This document shows, in pieces, positions 1-8,724 of a stretch of DNA of 64,000 nucleotides; position 1 is the first letter of the stretch, and each line of letters opens with the position of its first letter. The position numbers were made by a program, and so were the translations under genes. The notes below the pieces were generated by a model. That model was not told where the DNA came from. It did no database searches and saw nothing but the letters and a program-made list of their open reading frames with translations. Source of the DNA: Sporosarcina koreensis (GTDB taxonomy: Bacteria; Bacillota; Bacilli; Bacillales_A; Planococcaceae); contig NZ_LQYA01000004.1 in assembly GCF_001531445.1 (NCBI RefSeq), positions 62,001-126,000 of the forward strand. The letters are read 5' to 3'.

Positions 1-954
1 ATTGCCCATCGGAGGTGTGTCGCCGAAATCGGTTACGATGACGTCGCCCGTGAAAATATTGACGTTCAAACGGGAGCGGCCGTCCGGGTCGTTGCGCACC
101 GAGACGTTTTTACTGCTGTGAATGCGTTTCAACAACTTCAAATCCTCTTCATTTTGGCTGCAAGGATAAAACGGCAATGTGCCGAATAGCATCCACACAT
201 CTTCATCCCGCATATCTAATAATTGATGGATCGCTTCCCGCGTTTCATCGAGCGACAGCACTTCAAGCTGTGAGGCAAAATCACTTGGGTACATAGGATG
301 CACCTCGTGCCTCGCGCACTTCATCTCCTCGACGATTTGGCGATGGATATGGCCGAGATGCGGGAGTGTCCGTTTATTCAACATCGTTTCTGCGGAAACC
401 ATAACGCCAGCCTCTGCTAAAGCGCGGCTATTGTCGATCATGCGTTGGAACTGTTCGGCACGGCGTTCCCTTGGCGGTTTTCTTTCCATATTCGCGAAGC
501 CGCCATCTACGAAATCATCGACTGTGCCCCAGTTATGGGATATATGCAAAACGTCCAAGTAAGGTGCAATTCCCATATAACGCTCAAGCGGCATCGTTAA
601 ATTCGAATTCATTTGCGTTCGAACGCCACGTTCATGTGCATATTTCAATAAAGGCAAAACATATTGTTCAACCGACTTTTTGGAGAACATCGGCTCGCCG
701 CCTGTTATGCTGATCGTCCGTAAATGCGGTATTTCATCGAGTCGGGACAGGAGCAAGTCAATTGGCAATGCGTCCGGATCTTTATGTTGCAGCATATAGC
801 CGACCGCGCAATGCTCACATCGCATATTGCACAAATATGTAGTTGTAAATTCAATGCTCGATAATGTTAATTTACCATGCTCCTGCACGTCCAAGTAGGC
901 TTCCCACGGGTCATAGGCAGGTGACATTTTTTTCAATGTTGCTACATTCTTCAT
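1..954 (-). CDS. yfkAB: Radical SAM protein YfkAB (3' part missing)
   Basis: The frame is open from an ATG at 954 to the window edge, giving 318 codons with no stop. I translated it by hand. Residues 42-49 read CNMRCEHC, the CxxxCxxC site that binds the radical SAM 4Fe-4S cluster, and ITGGEP about 40 residues later is the SAM-binding GGEP motif. The length, the N-terminus (MKNVATLKKMSPAYDPWEAY) and the general composition fit the Bacillales YfkAB family, which has an extra C-terminal cysteine cluster that would lie outside the window. The substrate of the family is unknown to me. An AGGGAG ribosome site lies just upstream of the ATG. It is probably monocistronic, with the VOC gene upstream closed off by a terminator. 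Confidence 0.85.
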   Translation of the reverse strand, partial: MKNVATLKKMSPAYDPWEAYLDVQEHGKLTLSSIEFTTTYLCNMRCEHCAVGYMLQHKDPDALPIDLLLSRLDEIPHLRTISITGGEPMFSKKSVEQYVLPLLKYAHERGVRTQMNSNLTMPLERYMGIAPYLDVLHISHNWGTVDDFVDGGFANMERKPPRERRAEQFQRMIDNSRALAEAGVMVSAETMLNKRTLPHLGHIHRQIVEEMKCARHEVHPMYPSDFASQLEVLSLDETREAIHQLLDMRDEDVWMLFGTLPFYPCSQNEEDLKLLKRIHSSKNVSVRNDPDGRSRLNVNIFTGDVIVTDFGDTPPMGN

Positions 955-1040
955 TTCTAAGACTCCCTATTAGTTAATTACATTAAAATAGTATGAGCTT
1001 CATTCTGCTCATTTGCAACCTCAGACCCTTATACCAAAAA

Positions 1041-1082
1041 GACAAAAAGTATCAGGAGAGTGTTCTCTCGATACTTTTTGTC
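1041..1082 (-). terminator. Rho-independent terminator of the VOC/GyrI-like pair
   Basis: A long perfect-arm hairpin (GACAAAAAGTATC pairing with GATACTTTTTGTC) is followed on the minus strand by TTTTTGG. It sits 17 bp after the stop of the VOC gene. Confidence 0.8.
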
Positions 1083-1099
1083 ATAGCTGAAAAATTTCG

Positions 1100-1507
1100 T
1101 TATTCGGATTCCGGAACGATTGGCCAGTCGCTCCAAATGTCTAGTTTGTTTCCATCGGGGTCGTACACATAGAAGTTTTGTCCACAATCATGATTGTCTT
1201 CAATCGCCGTTATTTCCGCGCCATTCACCAGTAGTTCTTCATAAAGGCGATGAAAATCGGTAACTTGCAATGTAATCGAACATTGATCCTCGCCGCCAAT
1301 TTCCGTGAAGTTTGCATTCACCCGATCCTTGCTTTGGATTAAAAAGATGAATTGTCCGGATTCTAATGTGAGTTGGACTTGCGTAGCATCTGATTCGACT
1401 GGACCAAGCGCTTTCAATTTCAAATGCTTGGCATACCAATCTGCAGATGCTTTCGGATTGGCAACCGGCAAATAGATCGTTTCAATTCGTTTGATGAAAC
1501 TAGCCAT
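1100..1507 (-). CDS. VOC family protein (glyoxalase/bleomycin-resistance fold)
   Basis: This 135-residue protein has the paired beta-alpha-beta-beta-beta layout of a vicinal-oxygen-chelate domain. The start IKRIETIYLPVANPKASADWY is the usual first strand and helix, and the ending YVYDPDGNKLDIW carries the conserved DPDGN turn and the final metal-side strand. Family members are metalloenzymes or drug-binding proteins, and the substrate cannot be read from the sequence. The ATG follows a GGGGGAGAACG ribosome site. The gene begins 12 bp after the GyrI-like gene, so the two are probably one transcript, perhaps for handling small toxic molecules (inference). Confidence 0.8.
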   Translation of the reverse strand: MASFIKRIETIYLPVANPKASADWYAKHLKLKALGPVESDATQVQLTLESGQFIFLIQSKDRVNANFTEIGGEDQCSITLQVTDFHRLYEELLVNGAEITAIEDNHDCGQNFYVYDPDGNKLDIWSDWPIVPESE

Positions 1508-1519
1508 CGTTCTCCCCCT

Positions 1520-2002
1520 TTAGTTTCGTAACGGAACAAACAAGTCAATTTCGCTATTTTCGCTTTCCCCTTGATATCGGTCATCCCAATATTCGATGTC
1601 TATTTCCCTCGATGGATCGCAATATTGCGTCCGCATCCATTCAGTGATTCCATCATACGTTTGGTGAATATTCGATTCCGGACCTTGGTGTAAAAAGTGA
1701 GCATAGCGACCCGCCGGTATTCTATACTCCACCATTCCCTCAGGGATGTGCTGATCAGTCGTTGCCCCGACGCCAACTATATTTTCATACGGGATGTCTG
1801 GTGTAAACGCCTTGTCTGTCGGATAAATTTGAATGAGATAGACTCCATCCCCAGTCCGTGCTTCCAATTCAGCCATTCGATTCTTAATCGTGTTATGCAT
1901 ATCCCGCACAAACCCTTTTTCAATGATATTGCGAAGACTGTCGGTTACTGTGAAGCCGATAATACGAACAGTCTCCATTTCTTTCAACTGTATTGGTTTC
2001 AT
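1520..2002 (-). CDS. GyrI-like / AraC effector-binding domain protein
   Basis: This 160-residue soluble protein opens with IQLKEMETVRIIGFTVT, the characteristic first strand of the GyrI-like effector-binding domain, and later has the IPAGRYAHFLHQGP strand-turn typical of the family. There is no helix-turn-helix, so it is a stand-alone small-molecule-binding domain. Stand-alone members bind hydrophobic or cationic compounds, and some inhibit gyrase or hydrolyse ligands. It is first in a two-gene unit with the downstream VOC gene. A GGGGGAG ribosome site precedes the ATG. The specific ligand is unknown. Confidence 0.75.
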   Translation of the reverse strand: MKPIQLKEMETVRIIGFTVTDSLRNIIEKGFVRDMHNTIKNRMAELEARTGDGVYLIQIYPTDKAFTPDIPYENIVGVGATTDQHIPEGMVEYRIPAGRYAHFLHQGPESNIHQTYDGITEWMRTQYCDPSREIDIEYWDDRYQGESENSEIDLFVPLRN

Positions 2003-2080
2003 TCTTGAACTCCCCCTTTCTTAGTCATTTCCATCATTATGCCATAATACTGATATTTTTGAAAAATATTCACCGAACAT

Positions 2081-2114
2081 AAAAAAGCAACCTCCTTTTC
2101 ATAGGAAGCTGCTT
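2081..2114 (-). terminator. Terminator of the amino-acid ABC importer operon
   Basis: On the minus strand AAGCAGCTTCCT pairs with AGGAGGTTGCTT across a short loop and runs into TTTTTT. It follows the ATPase stop by a few bases. Confidence 0.85.
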
Positions 2115-2120
2115 ATCCAT

Positions 2121-2846
2121 TCACAAATCCACCATCTCTAAAAACTGTTGTGTCCGCTCGTTTGTGGAATGGTTGAAAAAGGTTTCCGGGTCGGCATCTT
2201 CGATGATGCACCCTTCGTCCAACATGATAATTCGGTCCGCCACTTCTTTCGCAAATTTCATTTCGTGTGTGACGACAACCATTGTCATGCCGTCATTGGC
2301 GAGGTCTTGCATGACCCCTAGCACTTCGCCGACGAGCTCCGGATCGAGCGCCGATGTCGGTTCGTCGAACAATAACGCTTTCGGTTCCATCGCGAGGGCC
2401 CGTGCAATAGCAACACGCTGCTTCTGTCCACCCGACAATTTATTCGGATAGACATCCGCCTTATCGGAAAGTCCGACTTTGTCCAACAGGGAGAGCGCCA
2501 ATTGCTTTGCCTTCTCCTTCTCTTCCTTTTTGACGATCAACGGTGCTTCCATAATGTTATCAAGCACCGTCTTATGCGGAAACAGGTTGAAGTGCTGGAA
2601 CACCATGCCGACTTCCGCGCGTACTTTCGACAAGTCTTCCTTCTTCCGATCGATTCTCCGACCGTCTATCAAAATGTCTCCCTCTTGCGCCTTTTCAAGG
2701 AAATTCAGACAGCGCAACAATGTGCTCTTCCCTGATCCACTCACTCCGACGAGTACGACGACCTCCCCTGGATGGATGTCAATATCAATCCCTTTCAGCA
2801 CTTCGAGATCGCCGAATGATTTATGGAGATTTGTTGTTTTTATCAT
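2121..2846 (-). CDS. Polar amino-acid ABC transporter, ATP-binding protein
   Basis: A 241-residue ABC ATPase of the GlnQ/TcyN type. Walker A is GVSGSGKST (residues 34-42), the signature is [15 protein letters not shown], and Walker B is [14 protein letters not shown] with a following switch histidine (VVTHEM). Length and motifs match the family that powers uptake of cystine, glutamine, arginine and related amino acids. It is the last gene of an operon in the order binding protein, permease, ATPase, and begins 12 bp after the permease. Substrate is not determined; cystine or a basic amino acid are reasonable candidates. Confidence 0.9.
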   Translation of the reverse strand: MIKTTNLHKSFGDLEVLKGIDIDIHPGEVVVLVGVSGSGKSTLLRCLNFLEKAQEGDILIDGRRIDRKKEDLSKVRAEVGMVFQHFNLFPHKTVLDNIMEAPLIVKKEEKEKAKQLALSLLDKVGLSDKADVYPNKLSGGQKQRVAIARALAMEPKALLFDEPTSALDPELVGEVLGVMQDLANDGMTMVVVTHEMKFAKEVADRIIMLDEGCIIEDADPETFFNHSTNERTQQFLEMVDL

Positions 2847-2858
2847 ATCGTTCCCTCC

Positions 2859-3527
2859 TTAAGATCCGTCAACGTTCAGCCGGTTTTCATACAACTTCAA
2901 TAGTCCCGTGAAAATCAGGACGAGAACGAGGTAATACATGCCGACGACGAGGAATGTCTCGAATGGCAAGAAGGATGCTGCCGCCTCCCGATTCGCAAGG
3001 CCGAACAGCTCCGTCACCCCGATGACGTAGACGAGCGACGAATCCTTCAGTGTAATGATGAACTGGTTGCCAAGCGGTGGAATGGCGCTGCGCAATGCTT
3101 GCGGGAAAATGATCCGGCGCATCGCTTGTGTCCGATTCATGCCGAGCGCAAGACTCGCCTCCCGCTGGCCGCGGTCAACCCCTTGAATCGCCCCCCGGAA
3201 CACTTCCGCAATATACGCCCCGTTATGGACGCCGAGTGCAATCGCCCCCGCCCAGAAATTCGATAAGACGACGATCGACGTAATTCCATAGTATAAAAAC
3301 ATGATCTGTACAATGAGCGGCGTTCCGCGGATCAATGTGATATATAAGTTTGCAATCGTTTGTAAAATTTTCGATCTTGATATTTTCATTAACGCAAAGA
3401 TGATTCCGAAAACGGTCCCTAACACAATGGCAATGGCAGTTATTTTCAATGTGACAAGTGCCGCTTTCAGGAAGCCTTCGTACGTGCGCATGAACACTTC
3501 AGATAACGTTATCAATATATCAGGCAC
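2859..3527 (-). CDS. Polar amino-acid ABC transporter, permease
   Basis: A 222-residue HisM/GlnP-type integral membrane protein. It has several hydrophobic segments, beginning with LKITAIAIVLGTVFGIIFAL, and the ABC permease EAA loop is visible as GVDRGQREASLALGMNRTQAMRRIIFPQ. NLYITLIRGTPLIVQ is the signature of the His/Glu/Gln/Arg permease subfamily. It would dimerise in the membrane and couple to the ATPase encoded downstream. It sits 22 bp after the binding-protein gene in the same operon. Confidence 0.9.
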   Translation of the reverse strand: MPDILITLSEVFMRTYEGFLKAALVTLKITAIAIVLGTVFGIIFALMKISRSKILQTIANLYITLIRGTPLIVQIMFLYYGITSIVVLSNFWAGAIALGVHNGAYIAEVFRGAIQGVDRGQREASLALGMNRTQAMRRIIFPQALRSAIPPLGNQFIITLKDSSLVYVIGVTELFGLANREAAASFLPFETFLVVGMYYLVLVLIFTGLLKLYENRLNVDGS

Positions 3528-3549
3528 TGGTCACTCCCACTTTCTATTT

Positions 3550-4368
3550 TTATTCTAATAGCTCTGCATTTTCCAAGTCGATATCCAATAGATTCCGGCC
3601 GAACCACTTTTGCGAAATTTCATCATACGTGCCGTCATCAATCATTTCTTGCAGCGCTTTGTCAATCGCGTCACGGAGCTCTTCATTATCCTTTTTCACC
3701 GCGATCGATGGTTGCTCCACCCATAACGGAGTGCCGACCTCTTTAATGGCAAAGCCGTTATCTTGCGCTTCGAAACCAACAATATCCGCTGTAATGACGG
3801 CATCCAATCGATTCTCGACTGTCAAATCCTTCAGCGCAACAACATCACTGCTGTAGTATTGGATATTGTCGGACAGTTCCTTTGCCGGCTCTTCATATGT
3901 CGATTGAGCAATGACGCCAATCTTCTTCCCTTTCAGATCTTCCGGGGATTGGATTTCGTTATTGTCTTCCGCGACCCAGATCATCCCGCCCGAATAATAG
4001 TACGGCTTTGTGAAAGCGGCCTGCTCGGCACGCTTTTTCGTGTAGGCCATCGAACCGATGATGGCGTCGTATTTATTCGCAACAAGGCCTTGAAGGATCG
4101 TTTCAAATGGGTTCGTCACCGGATTCGACTCTAGACCCATTCTCTCCGCGATTTCCGCTCCGATTTCCATATCAAATCCTGTCAATTCACCATTTTCTTC
4201 AAAGTTGAACGGCTTGTACAAACCGCTTGCTGCGTATGTCAACTTGCCTTTATTAACAAGTCCGTACTCATTGTCAGCGTCGTTTGCACCGCTTTTCTTC
4301 GAACCGCACGCTGCTAAGACGAGCACTGTTGCCATAAGCAAAAATAATAGCGACTTCCATTTTCCCAT
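3550..4368 (-). CDS. Amino-acid ABC transporter, substrate-binding lipoprotein
   Basis: About 272 residues, a type 2 periplasmic-binding-protein fold of SBP family 3. The N-terminus is a lipoprotein signal, MGKWKSLLFLLMATVLVLAAC, with the LAAC lipobox. GLYKPFNFEENGELTGFDMEI is the typical first ligand-binding strand, and KPYYYSGGM and GKKIGVIAQSTYE follow at the expected places. I chose the ATG at 4368 because GGAG lies at proper distance before it; a longer reading adds MRCRLKKGVFS with no lipoprotein character. First gene of the importer operon and probably its most abundant product. Confidence 0.88.
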   Translation of the reverse strand: MGKWKSLLFLLMATVLVLAACGSKKSGANDADNEYGLVNKGKLTYAASGLYKPFNFEENGELTGFDMEIGAEIAERMGLESNPVTNPFETILQGLVANKYDAIIGSMAYTKKRAEQAAFTKPYYYSGGMIWVAEDNNEIQSPEDLKGKKIGVIAQSTYEEPAKELSDNIQYYSSDVVALKDLTVENRLDAVITADIVGFEAQDNGFAIKEVGTPLWVEQPSIAVKKDNEELRDAIDKALQEMIDDGTYDEISQKWFGRNLLDIDLENAELLE

Positions 4369-4387
4369 TGAAAAAACTCCCTTTTTT

Positions 4388-4414
4388 AACCGACACCTCA
4401 TGCCGGTTTTTTTT
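4388..4414 (+). terminator. Hairpin with T-tract pointing away from the ABC operon start
   Basis: AACCG-A-CA pairs with TG-C-CGGTT and is followed on the plus strand by eight T. It lies just upstream of the binding-protein ribosome site, so in that operon's mRNA it is a leader hairpin with an A-rich flank. As a terminator it would act only on antisense transcription, since no plus-strand gene precedes it. Confidence 0.45.
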
Positions 4415-4468
4415 GCCTACTAACTCTCTTTCCCTATCATTTTCGCGCTAAACATCAAATTTTGTTGC

Positions 4469-4496
4469 TTTATAGAGATTGAGGTTTGATTGTCGA
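4469..4496 (-). promoter_or_regulatory. Candidate sigma-A promoter of the amino-acid importer
   Basis: On the minus strand TCGACA (-35) is separated by 16 bp from TATAAA (-10). Transcription would begin near 4462, leaving a leader of about 95 bases before the ATG at 4368. I see no T-box or S-box architecture in that leader. Confidence 0.45.
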
Positions 4497-4716
4497 TATT
4501 GATTCGCCCAGCGAAATGGAAGTCTGATGAGTTATCACCGTTCGACCGATATTCCCCTTACCTTTCTTCATAACCACCGACTCGATTGAATTTATCACCG
4601 ATTGTCTACAATTCCATTTGGCGGAGCAATCACAATGCAGTTTATTTGCATAAGAACAGGGAAATGAACAGGTTAGCTAGACTTTCATTTATATAAAAAA
4701 GAGAGGTGAGGGATTC

Positions 4717-6075
4717 ATGTCGTTACAAGGGGATCAGGAAGAAGTATCACGTGCAATTGTTCATGTATTGAAGGAAGGGCAGAAAGACACCTTTCAAAAA
4801 ATCATAAGCGCATTATCTCCATATGACATATCCGTGCATTACCGCGGCCTGCCGCGAAAACGACGCATTCTATTTTTAGAATGGCTCTCTTTGGAACAGC
4901 TCATGACTCTGCTCAGATATTTGACGCGCAACGAACAGCTGCGTGTCTTAAAAAAGATTGGATCTGTTCGCTCCACGGAATTATTGGCTGGGTTGAAGAG
5001 CGATGATCTTGCCCATTTACTGTCCGACTTGCCAGATAAAGAAATCGATGAGCTGATTGCCACAATGCGTGATGAAGAGAAGAAAGATATCCGAAAAAAG
5101 ATGAAGTATCCAAAAAAATCGGCTGGTCGGGCGATGATCAGCCAATATGTATGGGTTCATGAATCTTATTCTGTTGAAAAGACGATCAGCAAATTGAAGT
5201 ACTTCAGGGATTTTGCGGATTACTTGAATTACGTGTATGTCATCAATGATAACAAGCAATTGGTCGGTGTCGCTTCTTACCGCGATCTGCTCTTGAGTGA
5301 ACCTGGAGAAGCGATTACCAATGTGATGACGACAGACATCGTCAAGGTGCGTGAAGATGCAAAAGAGAGTGAGGTCGCCAGAATGATCGGGCGACATGAT
5401 TTCCTTTCCGTGCCTGTTGTCAATGATGACAATATTTTAGTCGGCATCATTACAGCAGATGATGTGCTCGATATTGTCGTTCGAGAGGCGAATGAGGATA
5501 TTGAAATGTTGCTTGCTTCCGGCAAGGAGATCGATTTCCACACAAAACCGTTAGTTGCAACGTATAAACGGCTTCCATGGCTCATTTTGCTATTGTTTAT
5601 CGGGCTCGTGTCAGGCAGCATCATCGCGAAATTCGAGGCGACACTTGAAGCCGTCGTTGCATTGGCATTTTTCATGCCGATGATTGCGGGGATGACCGGA
5701 AATACGGGAACCCAATCGTTGGCTGTCGTCGTCCGAGGTCTTGTCACTGAAGAACTGACGATGAAGAAGACGCTCAGCCTCGTTTTCCGCGAGTTGCTCG
5801 TCGGCATCATGCTCGGAATTGTTTGCGGAGCGGTCATTTCCGTGATCGCTTATATTTGGCAAGGCAGTTTCACACTTGGACTCGTCGTCGGATCCTCCCT
5901 TGTTGCTACGCTCATCATCGGTACGTTGGCAGGGACCGTCATTCCGTTGATTTTGAATAAATTCAAAGTCGATCCCGCAGTTGCTTCTGGTCCGCTTATT
6001 ACGACAATCAACGACATTTTGTCCCTACTGATTTACTTTGGAATTGCAACGATGTTCATTTCCAAATTGATGTAG
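4717..6075 (+). CDS. mgtE: Magnesium transporter MgtE
   Basis: A 452-residue MgtE channel. The N-domain of repeated helices (about residues 20-125) is followed by a CBS pair (about 130-255) and five membrane helices. GNTGTQSLAVVVRG and ASGPLITTINDILSLLIYFG are the conserved pore-helix signatures. Cytosolic Mg2+ binding to the N and CBS domains closes the pore. A GAGAGGTGAGG ribosome site precedes the ATG. Many Bacillales mgtE genes sit behind an M-box riboswitch; I could not find its conserved elements in the roughly 300-bp upstream gap, so regulation may rest on the protein itself. The gap from 4415 otherwise shows only the divergent ABC promoter. Confidence 0.93.
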   Translation: MSLQGDQEEVSRAIVHVLKEGQKDTFQKIISALSPYDISVHYRGLPRKRRILFLEWLSLEQLMTLLRYLTRNEQLRVLKKIGSVRSTELLAGLKSDDLAHLLSDLPDKEIDELIATMRDEEKKDIRKKMKYPKKSAGRAMISQYVWVHESYSVEKTISKLKYFRDFADYLNYVYVINDNKQLVGVASYRDLLLSEPGEAITNVMTTDIVKVREDAKESEVARMIGRHDFLSVPVVNDDNILVGIITADDVLDIVVREANEDIEMLLASGKEIDFHTKPLVATYKRLPWLILLLFIGLVSGSIIAKFEATLEAVVALAFFMPMIAGMTGNTGTQSLAVVVRGLVTEELTMKKTLSLVFRELLVGIMLGIVCGAVISVIAYIWQGSFTLGLVVGSSLVATLIIGTLAGTVIPLILNKFKVDPAVASGPLITTINDILSLLIYFGIATMFISKLM

Positions 6076-6100
6076 GTGAGAAAACCTTTATTTGTCGAAA

Positions 6101-6208
6101 GGCATTTGGCACGATTAAGATTAAGGGTTATTTTTTACTTCTCCACGGAACGACGGATAGGCACGAAGTCCCAAAAAAAGCATAACTCACCTAAACTCGC
6201 GCAAAACG
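6101..6208. repeat. Inverted-repeat intergenic element, copy 1
   Basis: The stretch opens with GGCATTTGGCACG and closes with ACTCGCGCAAAACG, which are imperfect inverted ends. Its left half also contains AAGGGTTATTTTTTACTTCT followed by CCACGG. The same order of motifs (GGCATTAGGCGCG, AAGGGCTACTACTTTTTCTC, CCGCGG, ACTCGCGCCAAATGCC) recurs at 14978-15066. Both copies lie directly after the stop of a plus-strand gene. Confidence 0.4.
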
Positions 6209-6218
6209 TCCGCGCAGC

Positions 6219-6248
6219 AAAAAAGCAGCCCTAAGTGGCTGCTTTTTT
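6219..6248. terminator. Bidirectional terminator between mgtE and the CoA-transferase
   Basis: AAAAAAGCAGCC pairs with GGCTGCTTTTTT around a six-base loop. It can end transcripts from either convergent gene. Confidence 0.88.
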
Positions 6249-6284
6249 CATTATCGGTATATAGCAAAGCTTGATTAGTGGACG

Positions 6285-7799
6285 TTAGATACGTTTCTCC
6301 GTAACGGGGCGCATTGTGCCGTGCTGCATTAGATTCATATGCCATGAAAACGCCTTTTCAAGTACATGCGGTGTGTGGCCGCCTCTTTCCAGCGCCTCGT
6401 AGTAGTATTCCCATAGCTGTCCACGGTACATTGGGTGTGCGCAATTGGCGATAATCAGGCCAACGCGTTCCCTTGGTGCAAGCCCCCGTAAATCCGCGTA
6501 CCCATGCTCTGTCACGATGACATCGACATCATGCTCCGTATGATCCACATGCGACACGAATGGCACGATACTTGAAATATCGCCGTTTTTGGCAATCGAT
6601 TTCGTGACAAAGATGGCAAGTCTTGCATTCCTGGCAAAATCACCGGAGCCGCCGATGCCATTCATCATCTTCGTACCTGTAACATGCGTCGAATTGACGT
6701 TGCCATAAATGTCGAGTTCAAGCGCTGTGTTGATGGAAATCAAACCGAGTCGGCGGATGATTTCCGGATGATTCGAGATTTCCTGAGGGCGCATGATTAG
6801 CTTCTCCCGATATTTGTCCAAATTCCCAAATACCTTTTCCATCTTCTCCTGCGACAATGTGATCGATGCACACGAAGCGGTGCGGATTTTGCCCGCATCG
6901 ATCAAATCGAACACCGCGTCCTGCAGCACCTCGGAATACACTTCCAAATCTTCGAACTCCGATTCCAGCAAACCATGCAGCACCGCATTTGCTTGGGAGC
7001 CGATTCCCGATTGAAGAGGAGCTAGCCGCTTCGTCAATCGACCCGCTTCCACTTCCGAACGCAGGAATGACAGCAGATGTTCAGCCATGACTTCGGTGTC
7101 GTGGTCAGGCTGGGTGATCGTAGACGCGGAATCCGGTTGATTCGTGAAAACGATTCCCTTCACCCGATCCACATCAATCGGGATGCCGATTGTTCCAATC
7201 CGGTCATTCACTTTTGTCAGAGGAATCGGATTCCGTTCCCCTTGTTTGCCCGGATCATATAAATCATGGATGCCTTCCCATGCAGTTGACTGTGCTGTGT
7301 TTATTTCAATAATGATTGATTTTGCATGCTTTGCAAACGATAACGAGTTGCCGACGGAAGTCGTAGGAATGATCATTCCATCCTCCGTCACTGAAATCGC
7401 TTCCAAAATTGCAAAATCGATCGGTTCAGTCACATTTGAGCGAATCCACTCCGCTGTATGGGAAAGATGATGGTCGACAAAAAGAAGTTCCCCATTGTTA
7501 ATGCCATTGCGCATCGCCTTTTCCGCTTGGAATGGCAGCCTCTTTTTCACAATGCCCGCTTCCGCGAATAACTTATCGATATCCGAGCCGAGAGATGCCC
7601 CCGTGAACACATTCACTTTGAACTTTTCTGTTTCAGCGCGCTTCACCAAAGCCATTGGAACCGCTTTCGCGTCGCCTGCACGTGTGAACCCGCTAAGCCC
7701 CAATGTCATTCCGTCTTTGATCCAAGAAGCAGCCTCTTTAGCCGAAACGACCAAGTCTTTCAATTTTTCAATTCTGATACGATCCATATGGTTACCCAT
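6285..7799 (-). CDS. Succinyl-CoA:acetate (acetyl-CoA hydrolase-like) CoA-transferase
   Basis: A 504-residue class I CoA-transferase of the Cat1/ScpC/AarC group. FTRAGDAKAVPMAL near the start is the family N-terminal motif, QSGIGSQANAVLHGL lies mid-protein, YSEVLQD carries the glutamate that is catalytic in characterised relatives, and GIGGSGDFARNA is the conserved CoA-binding glycine loop. The enzyme exchanges CoA between succinate, acetate or propionate, linking acetate overflow to the TCA cycle. The ATG at 7799 has AAGGGGCG upstream; a second ATG four codons later is possible. A LytTR regulator gene lies 144 bp upstream on the same strand and may be co-transcribed. Confidence 0.85.
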   Translation of the reverse strand: MGNHMDRIRIEKLKDLVVSAKEAASWIKDGMTLGLSGFTRAGDAKAVPMALVKRAETEKFKVNVFTGASLGSDIDKLFAEAGIVKKRLPFQAEKAMRNGINNGELLFVDHHLSHTAEWIRSNVTEPIDFAILEAISVTEDGMIIPTTSVGNSLSFAKHAKSIIIEINTAQSTAWEGIHDLYDPGKQGERNPIPLTKVNDRIGTIGIPIDVDRVKGIVFTNQPDSASTITQPDHDTEVMAEHLLSFLRSEVEAGRLTKRLAPLQSGIGSQANAVLHGLLESEFEDLEVYSEVLQDAVFDLIDAGKIRTASCASITLSQEKMEKVFGNLDKYREKLIMRPQEISNHPEIIRRLGLISINTALELDIYGNVNSTHVTGTKMMNGIGGSGDFARNARLAIFVTKSIAKNGDISSIVPFVSHVDHTEHDVDVIVTEHGYADLRGLAPRERVGLIIANCAHPMYRGQLWEYYYEALERGGHTPHVLEKAFSWHMNLMQHGTMRPVTEKRI

Positions 7800-7943
7800 T
7801 TAAATCGCCCCTTTTCATAACTTTTAGATAATTGAATTATACCTCGTCAATGGTCTGAAAAGGGGTTTTATGAATGAAATACCGGATTTACAAACAGACA
7901 AGCTCATTCAACGACTGAACCAGCATATTTTCGATTAATCACC

Positions 7944-8582
7944 TCAAAACCCTAACAGTTTACGAAAATAGCTGGAATACGATTGACTGACCGGAATTTG
8001 TGAACCATCATTCATAGAGAGGATGAATGTCGAGTGGGTATCCGGATAAATCGCTTTAATTTGCGTCACGTTAACGATGAACGAACGATGGCAACGGACG
8101 AACAACTCATGCGGCAGCACGAATTCGAAGTTTTGCAATGAATGCCGATGGGTACCTGTAATATGATCGGCAACGACAACCGTTTTCCGATCCCGCACTT
8201 CAATATACTTCACTTCGGAAAATGGGACCGGCACCCAGCCATCCTGTGTTTTCACTGTGACGACCGACTTCCCTTCCGTATACGCAGGGTAGATGGCAAC
8301 GACGCAACCGTCCAAAACGCCATTATCATGAAACGGAACGGCCATGCCGTGATACGGCACACCAAACACATCGCGGTTGATGAATTCGGAAACCTTCTGT
8401 CCTTCCGTGAGAGCTTTATAGGCAATCGTCCCTTCCCGTACAGGGTCGCCTGGCCTAATTTTCAAATCGATTCGCTTGCTTGGCCGGTAATAGATATATT
8501 CTTTCGTATTCGATACAACAATGGAGATTTCATCAGCAAACAACTCGCCGACGACATCGAGGAGTGAGTCCAAGTTCAACAA
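7944..8582 (-). CDS. LytTR-family transcriptional regulator with N-terminal sensor domain
   Basis: 212 residues. The last 100 or so form a LytTR DNA-binding domain: VPFSEVKYIEVRDRKTVVV, then FVRCHRSFIVNVTQIKAIYP, which is the family signature, then SMNDGSQIPVSQSY. The first half has no phosphoacceptor receiver; it looks like a PAS/GAF-type ligand sensor, so this is a one-component regulator rather than a phosphorelay output. The start is a TTG behind AAAGGGG. Its position just upstream of the CoA-transferase suggests control of acetate or CoA-ester metabolism (inference). Confidence 0.8.
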   Translation of the reverse strand: MLNLDSLLDVVGELFADEISIVVSNTKEYIYYRPSKRIDLKIRPGDPVREGTIAYKALTEGQKVSEFINRDVFGVPYHGMAVPFHDNGVLDGCVVAIYPAYTEGKSVVTVKTQDGWVPVPFSEVKYIEVRDRKTVVVADHITGTHRHSLQNFEFVLPHELFVRCHRSFIVNVTQIKAIYPDTHSTFILSMNDGSQIPVSQSYSSYFRKLLGF

Positions 8583-8724
8583 GGTATTTCAAGCCCCTTT
8601 CGCGCTTCAGTTACTACTATTATAAGTTTTCATGTACAACAATCCAATTTTCAATTATAATGGATAGCAATCTAAACAAAAATTTAGACTTACCAGAAAC
8701 TACAGTTAATAAGGGGGAGCTATT

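Noticed and set aside
471-713. A plus-strand frame of 80 codons
   Set aside because: It lies wholly inside the radical SAM gene on the opposite strand and has no supporting signals.
4415-4716. Possible M-box magnesium riboswitch upstream of mgtE
   Set aside because: I looked for the conserved M-box helices and loops and found none; the gap shows only the divergent promoter and AT-rich sequence.
7870-7938. A 22-codon plus-strand frame (MNEIPDLQTDKLIQRLNQHI...) after AAAAGGGG
   Set aside because: It has a plausible ribosome site but no promoter or terminator of its own, runs into the antisense of the LytTR gene, and is too short to separate from chance.
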